Below, piece by piece: positions 1 through 8,455 of a DNA stretch of 64,000 nucleotides. Position 1 is the stretch's first letter; the number at the start of each line of letters is the position of its first letter. Position numbers and translations under genes: made by a program. Origin of the DNA: DASQFQ01 sp038238015 (GTDB lineage: Bacteria; Actinomycetota; Thermoleophilia; Solirubrobacterales; Solirubrobacteraceae); assembly GCA_038238015.1 (NCBI GenBank), contig JBBRYA010000004.1, positions 36,024 to 100,023 of the forward strand, given 5' to 3'. The notes beneath the pieces are model-generated. The model did no database searches. It saw only the letters and a list, made by a program, of their open reading frames with translations, and was not told the origin of the DNA.

Positions 1-571
1 CACCCCACTGCGACGCCTGCGCGGCGTCGACGAGCAGCTTGGAGCCGATCGCCGAGCACGCGTACGCGCAGCCGGCGCCGACGACCAGCAGCCAGCCCGG
101 CAGCCGGCCGCGCGACAGCCACGGCACAGCCGCGAGCACGCTCAGCGTGCCAAGCACGAGCACCAGCGTGAGCGTGCTCGCGTGCACCTTGGAGTCCTCC
201 GGCGCGGCCCAGGCCAGCAGCCCGACCCCGACGGCGATCGTCCCCACGCCAACCAGCTCGCGCACGCCCGCGGGCTCCCCCAGCCAGCGCGCGCCGAGCA
301 CGAGCAGGACGATCAGGCCGAACGCCAGTGTCGGCTGCACAATCGTCAGCGGCGCGAGCGCGAGCGCGCCGAGCTGGAAGGGCCAGCCGAGCGCGCCGAG
401 CGCGGTCGCCGCCAGCCAGCGCGGGCGGCGGACCAGTCCGGCGATGAACCCGACGCCCGCTCGGGCCTCGGGCAGCGCGCGCGCCTCGAGCGCCTGCAGC
501 GCCACCGCGCCGTCGTAACAGACGGCGGCGACGGCGGCGAGCGCAGCCCCGGCCGCGACCGAGCCGGTCAC
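1..571 (-). CDS. DMT-type (EamA/EmrE-like) membrane transporter, 3' part beyond window
   Basis: The reading frame starts at a GTG at 571 and runs off the left edge, giving at least 190 residues. They are almost all hydrophobic, with about six membrane segments. The stretch LTIVQPTLAFGLIVLLVLGA followed by RWLGEP is typical of drug/metabolite (DMT) transporters, whose helices come in four- or five-segment halves. The substrate cannot be told from sequence. The gene diverges from the polysaccharide deacetylase at 596 with 24 bases between the start codons. Family assignment rests on these residue patterns only, and the missing C-terminus prevents a finer call. Confidence 0.7.
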   Translation of the reverse strand, partial: MTGSVAAGAALAAVAAVCYDGAVALQALEARALPEARAGVGFIAGLVRRPRWLAATALGALGWPFQLGALALAPLTIVQPTLAFGLIVLLVLGARWLGEPAGVRELVGVGTIAVGVGLLAWAAPEDSKVHASTLTLVLVLGTLSVLAAVPWLSRGRLPGWLLVVGAGCAYACSAIGSKLLVDAAQASQWG

Positions 572-595
572 CGGGCGCCTGACATCATCGCCGGC

Positions 596-1294
596 GTGAC
601 CGCCGTCCGCTCGGCCCTGACGCCGCTCGCGCCCGTGGTCCCCGGCCTCGCCGAGCGGCTGGGGATCGCGACGCGCTCAGCGCTGGCCGGCACGGTCGCC
701 CTCACCTTCGACGACGGGCCGCACCCGCAGGGCACCCCGGCGGTGCTCGAAGCGCTCGCGCGCGAGGGTGCCCGCGCGACGTTCTTCCTGGTCGGCGAGC
801 AGGTGCTGCGCTCGCCCGCGCTGGCGGCCGAGATCACCGCGGCCGGGCACGCGGTCGCGCTGCACGGCCACCGCCACCGCGCACTGCCCAGGCTGCCGCG
901 CCGCGCGCTGCGCGCGGATCTCGACCGCTGCGCCGCCGCCGTCGGCGAGGCGACCGGCGCCGCGCCGCGGCTGCACCGCGCCCCCTACGGCGTGTACTCC
1001 TCCGGGGCCCTGCACGAGCTGCGTGCGCGCGGCCTGACGCCGCTGCTGTGGAGCCGCTGGGGCCGCGACTGGCGGCGCCGGGCGACCGCGGAGTCGATCC
1101 TCGCGACGATCGGCGGCGAGCTGACCGCGGGCGAGGTGGTCCTGCTTCATGACTCCGACCGCTACAGCGCCGCCGGCTCCTGGCGCGCCACGGCGGCCGC
1201 GCTGCCACGCCTGCTCGAGGCGGTCGCGGCGAGCGGGCTGCACACCGCGCCGCTCACCGGCCCTGCCGAGGTCGCTCAGCCCTCGGGGCGGTAG
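596..1294 (+). CDS. Polysaccharide deacetylase (NodB homology domain)
   Basis: A 232-residue carbohydrate esterase family 4 protein, expected to remove acetyl groups from N-acetylated cell-wall or surface polysaccharide using a metal ion. The NodB motifs appear in order: TFDDGP (D39, D40), HGHRH (H90 and H94, metal ligands with the aspartate), RAPYG, WGRDW, and VVLLHDSD near the C-terminus. The open frame extends upstream to 182, but GTG 596 is the first start that gives a normal N-terminus and does not run through the divergent transporter. No clear signal peptide is seen, so a cytoplasmic or membrane-associated location is possible. The 3' end overlaps the convergent aminotransferase by 19 bases. 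Confidence 0.85.
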   Translation: MTAVRSALTPLAPVVPGLAERLGIATRSALAGTVALTFDDGPHPQGTPAVLEALAREGARATFFLVGEQVLRSPALAAEITAAGHAVALHGHRHRALPRLPRRALRADLDRCAAAVGEATGAAPRLHRAPYGVYSSGALHELRARGLTPLLWSRWGRDWRRRATAESILATIGGELTAGEVVLLHDSDRYSAAGSWRATAAALPRLLEAVAASGLHTAPLTGPAEVAQPSGR

Positions 1295-2277
1295 TAGATC
1301 GGGACGCACCAATGGTGCTCGGCCACCCAGTCGCTGTTCGGCAGGTCGTCGGGGTGGCCCATCAGCCGGTGGCACGGCTCGTCGTAGACCTTGCCGGTCG
1401 AGCGTTCGACCGGGTCGAAGGTCAGGTACTTGTAGAGCCCCGAGGTCATCCCGTCGGGCAGCTGCAGGCGGCCGGGATGCAGCGGGTCGAGCTGCTCGCG
1501 CGCGGCGCGGTTCTTCCACTCGACGATCTCGGGCATCCGCTCGGTCTGCACGAGCCCGAGCGCCGCCGTGAACTCGCTGAGGCGGAAGTTCAGCCCGGCG
1601 ACCTCGTGCTCGGGCTTGCCGTAGTTGCGGAAGGCGCGCGCGAACTCGAGCAGGCCCTCGTCGCGGGAGGCGAGCATGCCGCCCTCGCCGGTGGAGACGG
1701 TCTTGGTCGCGTAGAACGACCACGCCCCCGCGTCGCCCCAGCTGCCGGGCCGGCGCCCGTTCCAGTCGGCGCCGTGGGCGTGCGCGCAGTCCTCGAGCAG
1801 GAAGATCCCCTCGGCGCGGCACAGCTCGGCGATCGCTTCGACCTCGAAGGCAACGTGGCCGCCGATGTGGACGAGGATCGCCGCGCGCGGCTTGTGGCGC
1901 GCGACCTTGGCCTCGAAGTCGGCGAAGGACATGCAGAGGTCCTCGCGGTTGCAGTCCACGAACTGCACGTCCGCACCCGCGTGCAGCGCCGCGAGCGGCG
2001 TGGCCATGAAGGTGTTCGACGGGCACAGCACGGTCTCGCCGCGCACCCCCGCGTAGTTCAGCGCCGCCAGCGCCGCCCCGGTCCAGCTGCCGAACGCGAC
2101 CGAGCCGAGCCGGTTCCAGGCGCTCCATGCCGCCTCGAAGGCCGCGGTCTGCGGCCCCTCCGACCACCGCTGGCTGGTGATGACCTCGTCCCAGAGGCCG
2201 TGCAGGCGCTCGCGGTCGCGATCGTCGAACCCGATCGCGAACCGGCCGAGCGCCTCCTGGGAGGCGACCGGCGTCAC
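1276..2277 (-). CDS. DegT/DnrJ/EryC1/StrS family sugar aminotransferase
   Basis: A 333-residue PLP-dependent enzyme of the family that transaminates keto-sugar nucleotides. The PLP lysine is K192 in SFYATKTVSTGEGG. EDCAHAHGA (D163) supplies the aspartate that holds the pyridine nitrogen, and the glycine-rich GSW segment near residue 63 fits the family. It is somewhat shorter than the usual 370-400 residues. The GTG at 2277 overlaps the stop of the upstream epimerase gene (GTGA), so the two are translationally coupled. Together they suggest synthesis of an amino sugar for a surface glycan. The substrate is not known. Confidence 0.85.
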   Translation of the reverse strand: MTPVASQEALGRFAIGFDDRDRERLHGLWDEVITSQRWSEGPQTAAFEAAWSAWNRLGSVAFGSWTGAALAALNYAGVRGETVLCPSNTFMATPLAALHAGADVQFVDCNREDLCMSFADFEAKVARHKPRAAILVHIGGHVAFEVEAIAELCRAEGIFLLEDCAHAHGADWNGRRPGSWGDAGAWSFYATKTVSTGEGGMLASRDEGLLEFARAFRNYGKPEHEVAGLNFRLSEFTAALGLVQTERMPEIVEWKNRAAREQLDPLHPGRLQLPDGMTSGLYKYLTFDPVERSTGKVYDEPCHRLMGHPDDLPNSDWVAEHHWCVPIYYRPEG

Positions 2278-3617
2278 TCGCCGGCGACCGCGAGCAGGTC
2301 GCGCAGGCGCGGGCTGGAGGAGCCGATGCGCGCGGCGACGCACGCGCTCAGCGCGCTGAGCACGAAGAACACGTGATGGTGGTCGGCCAGGCCGTCGAAG
2401 ATCCCCGGCCAGGGCACCACGACGAGCGCGAGCTGTACGCCGGCGAGCGTGAAGCACACGGTCTGGATCAGCCGGCGGCGCGGCGGGTCCCAGTCGAACC
2501 CGCTCATCAGCACGAATGGGAGCATCAGCACCAGGACGGCCCCGAAGGTGTCATAGACGTCCATGTCGCCGTCGACGGGCGCGAGGCTGGCGAGGCCGAT
2601 GAGCAGCGTGGCGACCAGCGCGGCGAAGGCGAACGAAAGCGCCGCGCGGCGCAGCAACCAGGCGCCGACGGCGACGCGGTGGCGGAGCGCGGAGGGCGCA
2701 GCCGCGAGCGCGGCGTCCTCCTTGTGCCAGGCGATGTAGCGGCGCACGCCCTCGCGGAAGGAGGTCGTCGGGCGCCAGTCGAGGTCGGCGGCCGCGCGCT
2801 CGCCGCAGACCGGGGCCCCCGCGAAGTCCCCCGAGCGGCCGGGCACGCGCGTGATCTCGACGTCGCCGACCAGCGCGCAGACCGTCGTGGCGATCTCGGC
2901 GATCGTGACGTCGTCGGAGCCGACGAGGTTGTAGGTGCGGTTGGCGGCCACCGGCGCGAGCGCCCGCACGACCGCGTCGGCGAGGTCCTCGACGTAGACG
3001 AAGCGCCGCGACTGGCTGCCGTCGCCGGCCACCGTCAGCGCCTCACCCGACAGCGCGCGGCCGACGAAGGCCGGGATCACGGCCGCGGGGCGCGCGCGCG
3101 GGCCGTAGGGGATCCCGAAGCGCAGGATCGTCGACTCGAGGCCGTAGAGCTCGCGATAGGAGTTGCAGTAGAGCTCGCCCGCGAGCTTGGTCGCGGTGTA
3201 GAGATGGCTCGGAGGCGCCAGGGTGAGCGTCTCGTCCATCAGCTCCGCCTCGGTGTCGGAGTAGACCCAGATCGTCGAGGCGTAGATCACGCGCTGCACC
3301 TCGGCGCGGCGCGCCGCCTCCAGCACGTGCAGGGTGCCGCGCGCGTTGCGCCGCTCGGACTCGGCGGGGTCGGCCTCGACCTCGTTGACGTCGGCCGCGG
3401 CGGCGAGGTGCATCACCGCGTCGCAGCCGCGCATCGCCGTGGCCAGGCGGTCCAGGTCGCCCAGGTCGCCCTCGACGAGCTCCACCTCGGGGTGGTAGGG
3501 CGAGGGCCGGAGGTCGTAGATGCGCGGGCGGTGGCCCGCGGCGATCAGATGGTCGACGACATGGGAGCCGATGAAGCCGGCTCCTCCGGTCACCAGCACG
3601 GTTGCGTGTTGCTCCAT
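2274..3617 (-). CDS. NAD-dependent epimerase/dehydratase with C-terminal membrane domain
   Basis: A 447-residue protein. Residues 1 to about 315 are an extended short-chain dehydrogenase acting on a nucleotide sugar: TGGAGFIG NAD-binding loop at 10-17 and catalytic YTATK with Y140 and K144. From about residue 325 to the end there are roughly four hydrophobic segments separated by short charged turns, an unusual addition because most such epimerases are soluble. The start is the ATG at 3617. The stop overlaps the start of the aminotransferase gene, so the pair probably works on one sugar at the membrane. The function of the membrane tail is unknown. Confidence 0.8.
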   Translation of the reverse strand: MEQHATVLVTGGAGFIGSHVVDHLIAAGHRPRIYDLRPSPYHPEVELVEGDLGDLDRLATAMRGCDAVMHLAAAADVNEVEADPAESERRNARGTLHVLEAARRAEVQRVIYASTIWVYSDTEAELMDETLTLAPPSHLYTATKLAGELYCNSYRELYGLESTILRFGIPYGPRARPAAVIPAFVGRALSGEALTVAGDGSQSRRFVYVEDLADAVVRALAPVAANRTYNLVGSDDVTIAEIATTVCALVGDVEITRVPGRSGDFAGAPVCGERAAADLDWRPTTSFREGVRRYIAWHKEDAALAAAPSALRHRVAVGAWLLRRAALSFAFAALVATLLIGLASLAPVDGDMDVYDTFGAVLVLMLPFVLMSGFDWDPPRRRLIQTVCFTLAGVQLALVVVPWPGIFDGLADHHHVFFVLSALSACVAARIGSSSPRLRDLLAVAGE

Positions 3618-3627
3618 GAACGAGAGC

Positions 3628-4503
3628 CTAGCCGGGATGCCAGACTGCGTCGTCGCCGACGCCCTCGCGCCGCGCGCTCCCTGCGGCCACGAGGTCGATC
3701 AGCGCGGCCTCGGCCGCGCCGCGGTCAGGGGGCTCGTTGCCCTCGGCGAGCACCGCGGCGACCTCCTGCGTGGCCAGCCCGTCGCCGAATGCGGTGAGCA
3801 GCTCGCCGAGATCCTGCGGCGGCGGCCTGCGCTCCAAGGTCGGGTCGAGATTCGCGATGGCGACGTCATAGGCCTCGACGGGCTGGAACCCCCCGGCCTC
3901 CATCCGCGCGGCGCCGGTCTCGAAGACCAGCGACGGCGCCGTGAAGCGCACGGGGCCGTCGGTCTGGGCCGCCTTGCCCTGGAAGTGGGTCGGGCCGCCC
4001 TCGGCCGTGCGGGCCTCGGCGCGGTCGGCCTCGTAGGCCCGCTCGACCTCCGGGTCCTGCAGCGCGCCGAGCACCGCGGGGACGTCGAGACCGTCGACGC
4101 GCGCGAGCGCGTGCGCGATGTCGGCGGGCTCGTCGAGCACCAGCGGCGTCGTGAACCAGCCGTACTGCAGCGCACGGAACACGGCGTCCTCGCGCTCGGG
4201 CGCGAGCAGGCGCGTGGCCACGATCGCGCGGCAGGCGGTGCCCGTGCCGGCCATGCGCGGGCGCGGCTCGGTGGCGAACGGCATCCCGTAACGGCGGAAC
4301 TTCAGATAGCCGCGCGCCGACTTGGCGGGCGTGTAGCCGCGCTGGACGTACTGCTCGGCGCGCTCGGTCAGCCCGATCGTGACCAGGCGCCAGTCCAGCT
4401 GCGCCCCGTAGCGCCAGCGCAGCACCGTGAGCGCGGGGCCCGCCGAGTAGGCCCACGGGCAGCCGGGGTCGCTGAAGTGGGTCACGACGACAGGGGCGGC
4501 CAC
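3628..4503 (-). CDS. DsbA-family thioredoxin-fold oxidoreductase
   Basis: A 291-residue protein whose N-terminus VVVTHFSDPGCPWAYS has the beta-strand plus C-P-W layout of the DsbA/2-hydroxychromene-2-carboxylate isomerase superfamily. A single cysteine (C15) is at the active-site position, with alanine where the second cysteine would be, so it may be an isomerase- or transferase-like member rather than a dithiol oxidase. There is no signal peptide, so it is probably cytoplasmic. GTG 4503 lies 20 bases from the divergent thioesterase start. No substrate can be inferred. Confidence 0.7.
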   Translation of the reverse strand: MAAPVVVTHFSDPGCPWAYSAGPALTVLRWRYGAQLDWRLVTIGLTERAEQYVQRGYTPAKSARGYLKFRRYGMPFATEPRPRMAGTGTACRAIVATRLLAPEREDAVFRALQYGWFTTPLVLDEPADIAHALARVDGLDVPAVLGALQDPEVERAYEADRAEARTAEGGPTHFQGKAAQTDGPVRFTAPSLVFETGAARMEAGGFQPVEAYDVAIANLDPTLERRPPPQDLGELLTAFGDGLATQEVAAVLAEGNEPPDRGAAEAALIDLVAAGSARREGVGDDAVWHPG

Positions 4504-4523
4504 GGCCCTGCATCCTAGGAGGG
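4504..4523. promoter_or_regulatory. Putative bidirectional leaderless promoter
   Basis: Only 20 bases separate two divergent GTG starts. On the minus strand TAGGAT (4512-4517) sits 8 bases before GTG 4503. On the plus strand CATCCT (4511-4516) sits 7 bases before GTG 4524. The same core and spacing recur at 6705-6723. The plus-strand spacer also contains AGGAGG, so a leadered start from an upstream promoter cannot be excluded. Confidence 0.45.
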
Positions 4524-5324
4524 GTGACCGACCTCCCCTCCTGCCTCTACGAGCCCGACGGCGAGCGCTTCCGCCCCACCGGGCTGACGCGCGGCCCGTG
4601 GGACCCCGGGTTTCAGCACGCCGGGCCGCCCGCGGCGCTGCTGGCCCGCGCCGTCGAGCGGGCGAGCGGCCTCGCGCCGGCGCTCACCGCGCGGCTCAGC
4701 TACGACATCCTGCGCCCGGTCCCGGTCGCGCCGCACACCGTCCAGACGCGCATTCTGCGCCCCGGGCGAAACGTCGAGCTCCTGGAGGCCACGCTCACCG
4801 ACGCCGCGAGCGACCAGGCGCTGATGCGGCTGACCGCGTGGCGCCTGCGCTGCGAGCCCGTGGACCTGCCCGAGGCGCTCGTGGCGCCGGACCCTCCCGC
4901 GCCCCCGCCCGAGCAGGGCCGCCCGATGGTCCTGCCCGCGTTCTGGACCGAGCCCGTCGCCTACCACGCGGCGCTCGACTGGCGCTTCAGCGCCGGGACG
5001 TTCGACGCGCCGGGGCCGGCCGCTGCCTGGACGCGGCTGCGCGTCGCGCTGGTGGAGGGTGAGCGGCCGGCGCCGCTGCAGCGCCTGCTCGTGATGGCCG
5101 ACGCGGCCAGCGGGATCTCGGCGGAGCTCGACTGGGAGCGCTGGTCGTTCGTCAACGTCGACCTCGGGATCAACCTCGAGCGCGAGCCCGAGGGCGAGTG
5201 GATGGCGATGGACGCGGTGACGCGCCCGGGCCCGGCCGGCGCCGGGCTCTGCGTCGGCGTGCTCTCTGACGAGCGCGGACGCGTCGGGCTCTCGACCCAG
5301 ACGCTGCGCATCGGCCCCCGCTGA
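4524..5324 (+). CDS. Acyl-CoA thioesterase-like protein (double hotdog)
   Basis: A 266-residue protein with two hotdog-like halves. The N-terminal GFQHAGPPAALLARAVE and the C-terminal YHAALDWRF and VNVDLGINL segments resemble the thioesterase-superfamily proteins annotated 4HBT_3/TesB-like, which hydrolyse acyl-CoA thioesters. GTG 4524 gives a start beginning TDLPSCLYEPDG. The gene diverges from the DsbA-like gene, and a short membrane-protein gene follows 16 bases downstream. Physiological substrate unknown. Confidence 0.75.
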   Translation: MTDLPSCLYEPDGERFRPTGLTRGPWDPGFQHAGPPAALLARAVERASGLAPALTARLSYDILRPVPVAPHTVQTRILRPGRNVELLEATLTDAASDQALMRLTAWRLRCEPVDLPEALVAPDPPAPPPEQGRPMVLPAFWTEPVAYHAALDWRFSAGTFDAPGPAAAWTRLRVALVEGERPAPLQRLLVMADAASGISAELDWERWSFVNVDLGINLEREPEGEWMAMDAVTRPGPAGAGLCVGVLSDERGRVGLSTQTLRIGPR

Positions 5325-5325
5325 C

Positions 5326-5340
5326 TATCCTGCCCGGAGG
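5326..5340 (+). promoter_or_regulatory. Putative -10 element before a short membrane-protein gene
   Basis: TATCCT (5326-5331) lies 9 bases before GTG 5341, in the same position as -10-like hexamers before other probable leaderless starts here. GGAGG directly abuts the GTG, too close for normal Shine-Dalgarno pairing. Confidence 0.3.
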
Positions 5341-5658
5341 GTGACCCTCCAGGGTTGGATCTTCATGGTCGGCCTGCGCTTCTTCGACGTCGGCGCCCTG
5401 GTCGCGTGGCTCGTGTGGTTCTTCCGGCTGCGCGAGGACGACGACGACAGCGGCGGCGAGGACGACTTCCGCGGAGGCTCCGAGCCCGACGCTCCGCCGC
5501 CCCCGACCGGCCCGCAGGGCCTCCCGCTGCCCGACGCCGAGCCGTGGCCCGCGCGGCGCCGCGACCACGTGGGGGACCGGCCGCCGGCCGCCCCCTCGCG
5601 CCGACGCGGCGCGCCCGAGCGCGAGCCCGCGCGGGTGCCCGGCAATCGGCTCGCCTAG
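5341..5658 (+). CDS. Small single-pass membrane protein, unknown function
   Basis: A 105-residue protein not recognised as any family. Residues about 5-28 form one hydrophobic segment ending in WFFRLR, followed by an acidic stretch (REDDDDSGGEDD) and a proline- and arginine-rich, probably disordered tail. This predicts a single-pass protein with a cytoplasmic tail. The stop overlaps the convergent epimerase gene by 4 bases. Codon use matches its neighbours, so I treat it as a real gene, although low-complexity proteins of this kind are weakly supported. Confidence 0.5.
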   Translation: MTLQGWIFMVGLRFFDVGALVAWLVWFFRLREDDDDSGGEDDFRGGSEPDAPPPPTGPQGLPLPDAEPWPARRRDHVGDRPPAAPSRRRGAPEREPARVPGNRLA

Positions 5659-6704
5659 CGCAGCCGCGCCGTCGCGAACTCCCGCATGCCCACGTGGAAA
5701 TCCTCCCGCGCGGAGAAGCCGAGCGCCTCGGAGGCGCGCAGCGCCGAGGCCACGATGTGGCGGACGTCGCCGGCGCGCCACTCGCCGGTCACCACCGGCT
5801 CGGGCGCGCCCTCGAACGCCGCCGCGAGCGCGCGGGCCATGTCGAGCACGGTGCGGGCCGTTCCGCTCGCCACGTTGAACGCCCCGCGGACGGGCTCGGG
5901 TGCGCCGAGCGCGAGCAGGTTCGCCCGCGCGACGTCGCGAACGTGGACGAAGTCGCGCCGCTGCCCGCCGTCCTCGAACACGTGCGGCGCGCGCCCCGCT
6001 TCGAGCGCGCTGCGGAAGATGCTCGCGACGCCGGCGTAGGGCGTGTCGCGGGGCATCCGCGGCCCGTAGACGTTGTGGTAGCGCAGCGCCGTGACCGGGA
6101 CGCCGGTCTCGCGCGAGAACGCCGAGCAGAGGTGCTCCTGGGCGAGCTTGGTCGCCGCGTAGACGTTGCGCGGGTCGGCGGGCGCGTCCTCGCTCACCGT
6201 CGCGGGCTCGAGCCTGCGGCCGCAGACGGGGCAGGGCGGCTCGAAGCGCCCGGAGTCGAGGTCGGCGGGCTCCCGCGGCCCCGGCCGCACGGCGCCGTGG
6301 TCCTCGCAGACGTAGCGGCCCTCGCCGTAGATCACCATGCTCGAGGCGAGCACGAGCGGGCCCGTGAAGCGCCCGGCGGCGAGCGCGCGAAGCAGCTGGG
6401 CGGTCGCGAGCTCGTTGTGGCCGACGTAGTCGGCGATGTCGCTGATGTCGGCGCCGAGCCCCACCATCGCGGCCTGGTGACTGACGGCGGAGACGCCGGC
6501 GACGGCGCGCTCGGCAACCGCGGGATCGCGCAGGTCGCCCTCGATCCACTCGGCCTCGGGGTTGAGGTAGTCCGGCCGCCGGCTGTGGGCCGCGAGCAGC
6601 AGCGCGTCCACGACGCGCACGCTCGCGCCGGTCTCCACCAGGGCGTCGACGATGTGCGAGCCGATGAAGCCCGCGCCGCCGGTCACGAGGATCGCCGCTG
6701 CCAT
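5655..6704 (-). CDS. NAD-dependent sugar epimerase with cysteine-bearing insert
   Basis: A 349-residue extended short-chain dehydrogenase: TGGAGFIGSH near the N-terminus and YAATK as the catalytic Tyr-Lys pair. Just before the catalytic tyrosine an insert carries VCEDHG and CPVCGRR, three cysteines arranged like a small metal-binding site. I recall such an insert in dTDP-L-rhamnose 4-epimerase-type (WbiB-like) enzymes, so that is the best guess for the substrate class. ATG 6704 begins MAAAILVTGG. An in-frame ATG at 6788 is rejected because it would run through the divergent glycosyltransferase start. Confidence 0.8.
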   Translation of the reverse strand: MAAAILVTGGAGFIGSHIVDALVETGASVRVVDALLLAAHSRRPDYLNPEAEWIEGDLRDPAVAERAVAGVSAVSHQAAMVGLGADISDIADYVGHNELATAQLLRALAAGRFTGPLVLASSMVIYGEGRYVCEDHGAVRPGPREPADLDSGRFEPPCPVCGRRLEPATVSEDAPADPRNVYAATKLAQEHLCSAFSRETGVPVTALRYHNVYGPRMPRDTPYAGVASIFRSALEAGRAPHVFEDGGQRRDFVHVRDVARANLLALGAPEPVRGAFNVASGTARTVLDMARALAAAFEGAPEPVVTGEWRAGDVRHIVASALRASEALGFSAREDFHVGMREFATARLR

Positions 6705-6723
6705 GCGCCTAGGATGCCGGACC
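6705..6723. promoter_or_regulatory. Putative bidirectional leaderless promoter
   Basis: Nineteen bases separate ATG 6704 (minus) from GTG 6724 (plus). TAGGAT (6710-6715) is 8 bases before the plus start. CATCCT on the minus strand (6711-6716) is 6 bases before the minus start. There is no room for a leader or a Shine-Dalgarno site in either direction unless transcription starts inside the neighbouring gene. Confidence 0.45.
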
Positions 6724-7362
6724 GTGCACCAGGTCGTCCTTCCGGTCCTCGACGAGCGCGAGGCGCTGCCCTGGGTGCTCGAGCGCATGCCGGAGGGCTA
6801 TGAGCCGATCGTGGTCGACAACGGCTCGACCGACGGCAGCGGCGAGCTCGCCGCCTCGCTCGGCGCGACCGTCGTGCGCGAGCCCCGCCCCGGCTTCGGC
6901 GCGGCGTGCTTCGCCGGGCTGACCGCCGCCCGCTCCGACGTCGTCTGCTTCATGGACTGCGACGCGTCCTTTGACCCGCGCGAGCTGCCGCGCGTCACCG
7001 ACCCGGTCGCCGCCGGCGCGGCCGACCTGATGCTGGGCGCCCGCGCCGCTCAGCGTGGCGCCTGGCCCTTGCACGCGCGGCTTGCCAATCGCGCGCTCGC
7101 CTTCGAGGTGCGCCGGCGCACCGGCGTGGCGCTGCGCGACATCGGCCCGATGCGCGCCGCCGGGCGCGAGGCGCTGCTGGCGCTCGGGATCCAGGACCGC
7201 CGCTTCGGGTGGCCGCTGGAGATGGTCGTGCGCGCCGCGCGAGCGGGCTGGCGGATCGAGGAGGTCGCCGTCGCCTACCGCCCCCGCGAAGGGCGCTCCA
7301 AGGTGACCGGGACCGTGCGCGGGACCGCGCGGACGGTGCGCGACATGGCCGCGGTGCTCTGA
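6724..7362 (+). CDS. Family 2 glycosyltransferase (dolichyl-phosphate-sugar synthase-like)
   Basis: A 212-residue GT-A enzyme: VVLPVLDEREALPWVLERM, VVDNGSTDGSGE, and the metal-binding FMDCDASFDP. The C-terminal half resembles polyprenyl-phosphate hexose synthases, so the product may be a lipid-linked sugar, but no membrane anchor follows. GTG 6724 is the only start that places the first beta strand correctly. Its TGA overlaps the ATG of the next gene (TGATG), indicating coupled translation with the DUF2064 protein. Confidence 0.8.
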   Translation: MHQVVLPVLDEREALPWVLERMPEGYEPIVVDNGSTDGSGELAASLGATVVREPRPGFGAACFAGLTAARSDVVCFMDCDASFDPRELPRVTDPVAAGAADLMLGARAAQRGAWPLHARLANRALAFEVRRRTGVALRDIGPMRAAGREALLALGIQDRRFGWPLEMVVRAARAGWRIEEVAVAYRPREGRSKVTGTVRGTARTVRDMAAVL

Positions 7363-8024
7363 TGGCCGGCGTCGCGCTGCTGGTGATCGCCAAGGCCCCG
7401 GTCCCGGGCCGCGTCAAGACGCGCCTGACCCCGCCCTGCACCCCGGAGCAGGCGGCCGGGCTCGCTCAGGCGGCGATCGAGGACACGCTCGCCGCTGCCG
7501 CGCGCGCCACGCTGCCGGCCCGCCGCGTGCTCGTCCTCGACGGCGCGCCGGGCCCGTGGCTCCCCGCCGGCTTCGAGGTCGTGCCCCAGCGCGGTCGCGG
7601 TCTGGAGGAGCGCCTCGCCGCGGCCTTCGAGGACGCCGGCGCGCCCGCGCTGCTCGTCGGGATGGACACCCCGCAGCTCACCCCGGAGCTGCTCGACGAG
7701 GGCATCCGCGCGCTCAGCGACGGCGCCGGCGCCGTATTCGGCGCCGCGACCGACGGCGGCTACTGGACGATCGGCCTCGCGCGCGCCGACCGGCGCGTGT
7801 TCGAGGGCGTGCCGATGAGCGAGCGCCGCACGGGCACGCTGCAGCGCGCGCGGCTGGCGACGCTCGGCCTGCGCGTGGCCACCCTCCCTCCCCTACTCGA
7901 CGTCGACTCGATCGAGGACGCCCGCACCGTCGCGGCGCTCGCGCCCCACGGGCGCTTCGCCGCGGCGGTCGCGGCGCTTCAGCTGGAGCCGAAGCGGTCC
8001 ACCGGCCACGGCGCGCCGGCGTAG
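7362..8024 (+). CDS. DUF2064/TIGR04282 nucleotidyltransferase-like glycosyltransferase
   Basis: A 220-residue protein with a GT-A/cytidylyltransferase-like fold. IAKAPVPGRVKTRL is the family's signature N-terminus and GMDTPQL carries the acidic metal-binding residue, followed by GAATDGGYWTIGL. Some relatives are linked to arsenosugar synthesis, but the coupled family 2 glycosyltransferase here suggests a general role in sugar transfer or activation. The last 46 bases overlap the convergent gene at 7979. Confidence 0.8.
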   Translation: MAGVALLVIAKAPVPGRVKTRLTPPCTPEQAAGLAQAAIEDTLAAAARATLPARRVLVLDGAPGPWLPAGFEVVPQRGRGLEERLAAAFEDAGAPALLVGMDTPQLTPELLDEGIRALSDGAGAVFGAATDGGYWTIGLARADRRVFEGVPMSERRTGTLQRARLATLGLRVATLPPLLDVDSIEDARTVAALAPHGRFAAAVAALQLEPKRSTGHGAPA

Positions 8025-8455
8025 CGTTCGAGCACCGGACCCGTCGGAGGCAGCGGGCGGCCGATCAGCCCCGGGCCCGCGAGCCCCTGTCGCGCGGGCC
8101 AGATGCGGGCGAAGGGGTCGTCGCGCAGGTCTGACTCCGCGGCGAACGCGCTCAGCGCGCCGGCGAAGTGCGAGCCGTCGCGCACGAGCGTGGTGCAGGC
8201 CAGCGGCGGCGGCCCGGCGAGCACGAGCTGGCGCGCGCGCTGGACCGAGCCGTCGTCGAACAGGATGCTCACGTCGTCGGGCGGGCGCACCCAGGAGACC
8301 CAGGCCTCCGCGCCGGAGGCGTCGAACGCCCGCGGGTCGGCCCGCAGAGCGCCCTCGACCTGCTCGTCCCACACGACCAGGTGCCCGCCGGCGAACTCCG
8401 CGCTCGCCCACGCGCCATCGGGCACCTCGTCGAGCAGCGCGACCCAGCGGCTCAC
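7979..8455 (-). CDS. Conserved protein of unknown function, last gene of the 14.4-8 kb operon
   Basis: A 158-residue protein I do not recognise. It looks soluble and globular, with acidic and hydrophobic residues well mixed and no signal peptide or membrane segment. GTG 8455 overlaps the upstream stop (GTGA), so it is coupled to the peroxiredoxin-like gene. Its 3' end overlaps the convergent DUF2064 gene by 46 bases. The frame remains open to 8680, but the coupled start and loss of plausible protein character upstream favour 8455. Confidence 0.6.
   Translation of the reverse strand: MSRWVALLDEVPDGAWASAEFAGGHLVVWDEQVEGALRADPRAFDASGAEAWVSWVRPPDDVSILFDDGSVQRARQLVLAGPPPLACTTLVRDGSHFAGALSAFAAESDLRDDPFARIWPARQGLAGPGLIGRPLPPTGPVLERYAGAPWPVDRFGSS

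Noticed and set aside
1312..2376. Long plus-strand frame opposite the aminotransferase gene
   Set aside because: Its protein is rich in Arg, His, Gly and Val repeats without domain character. It is the antisense shadow of a clear aminotransferase in very GC-rich DNA.
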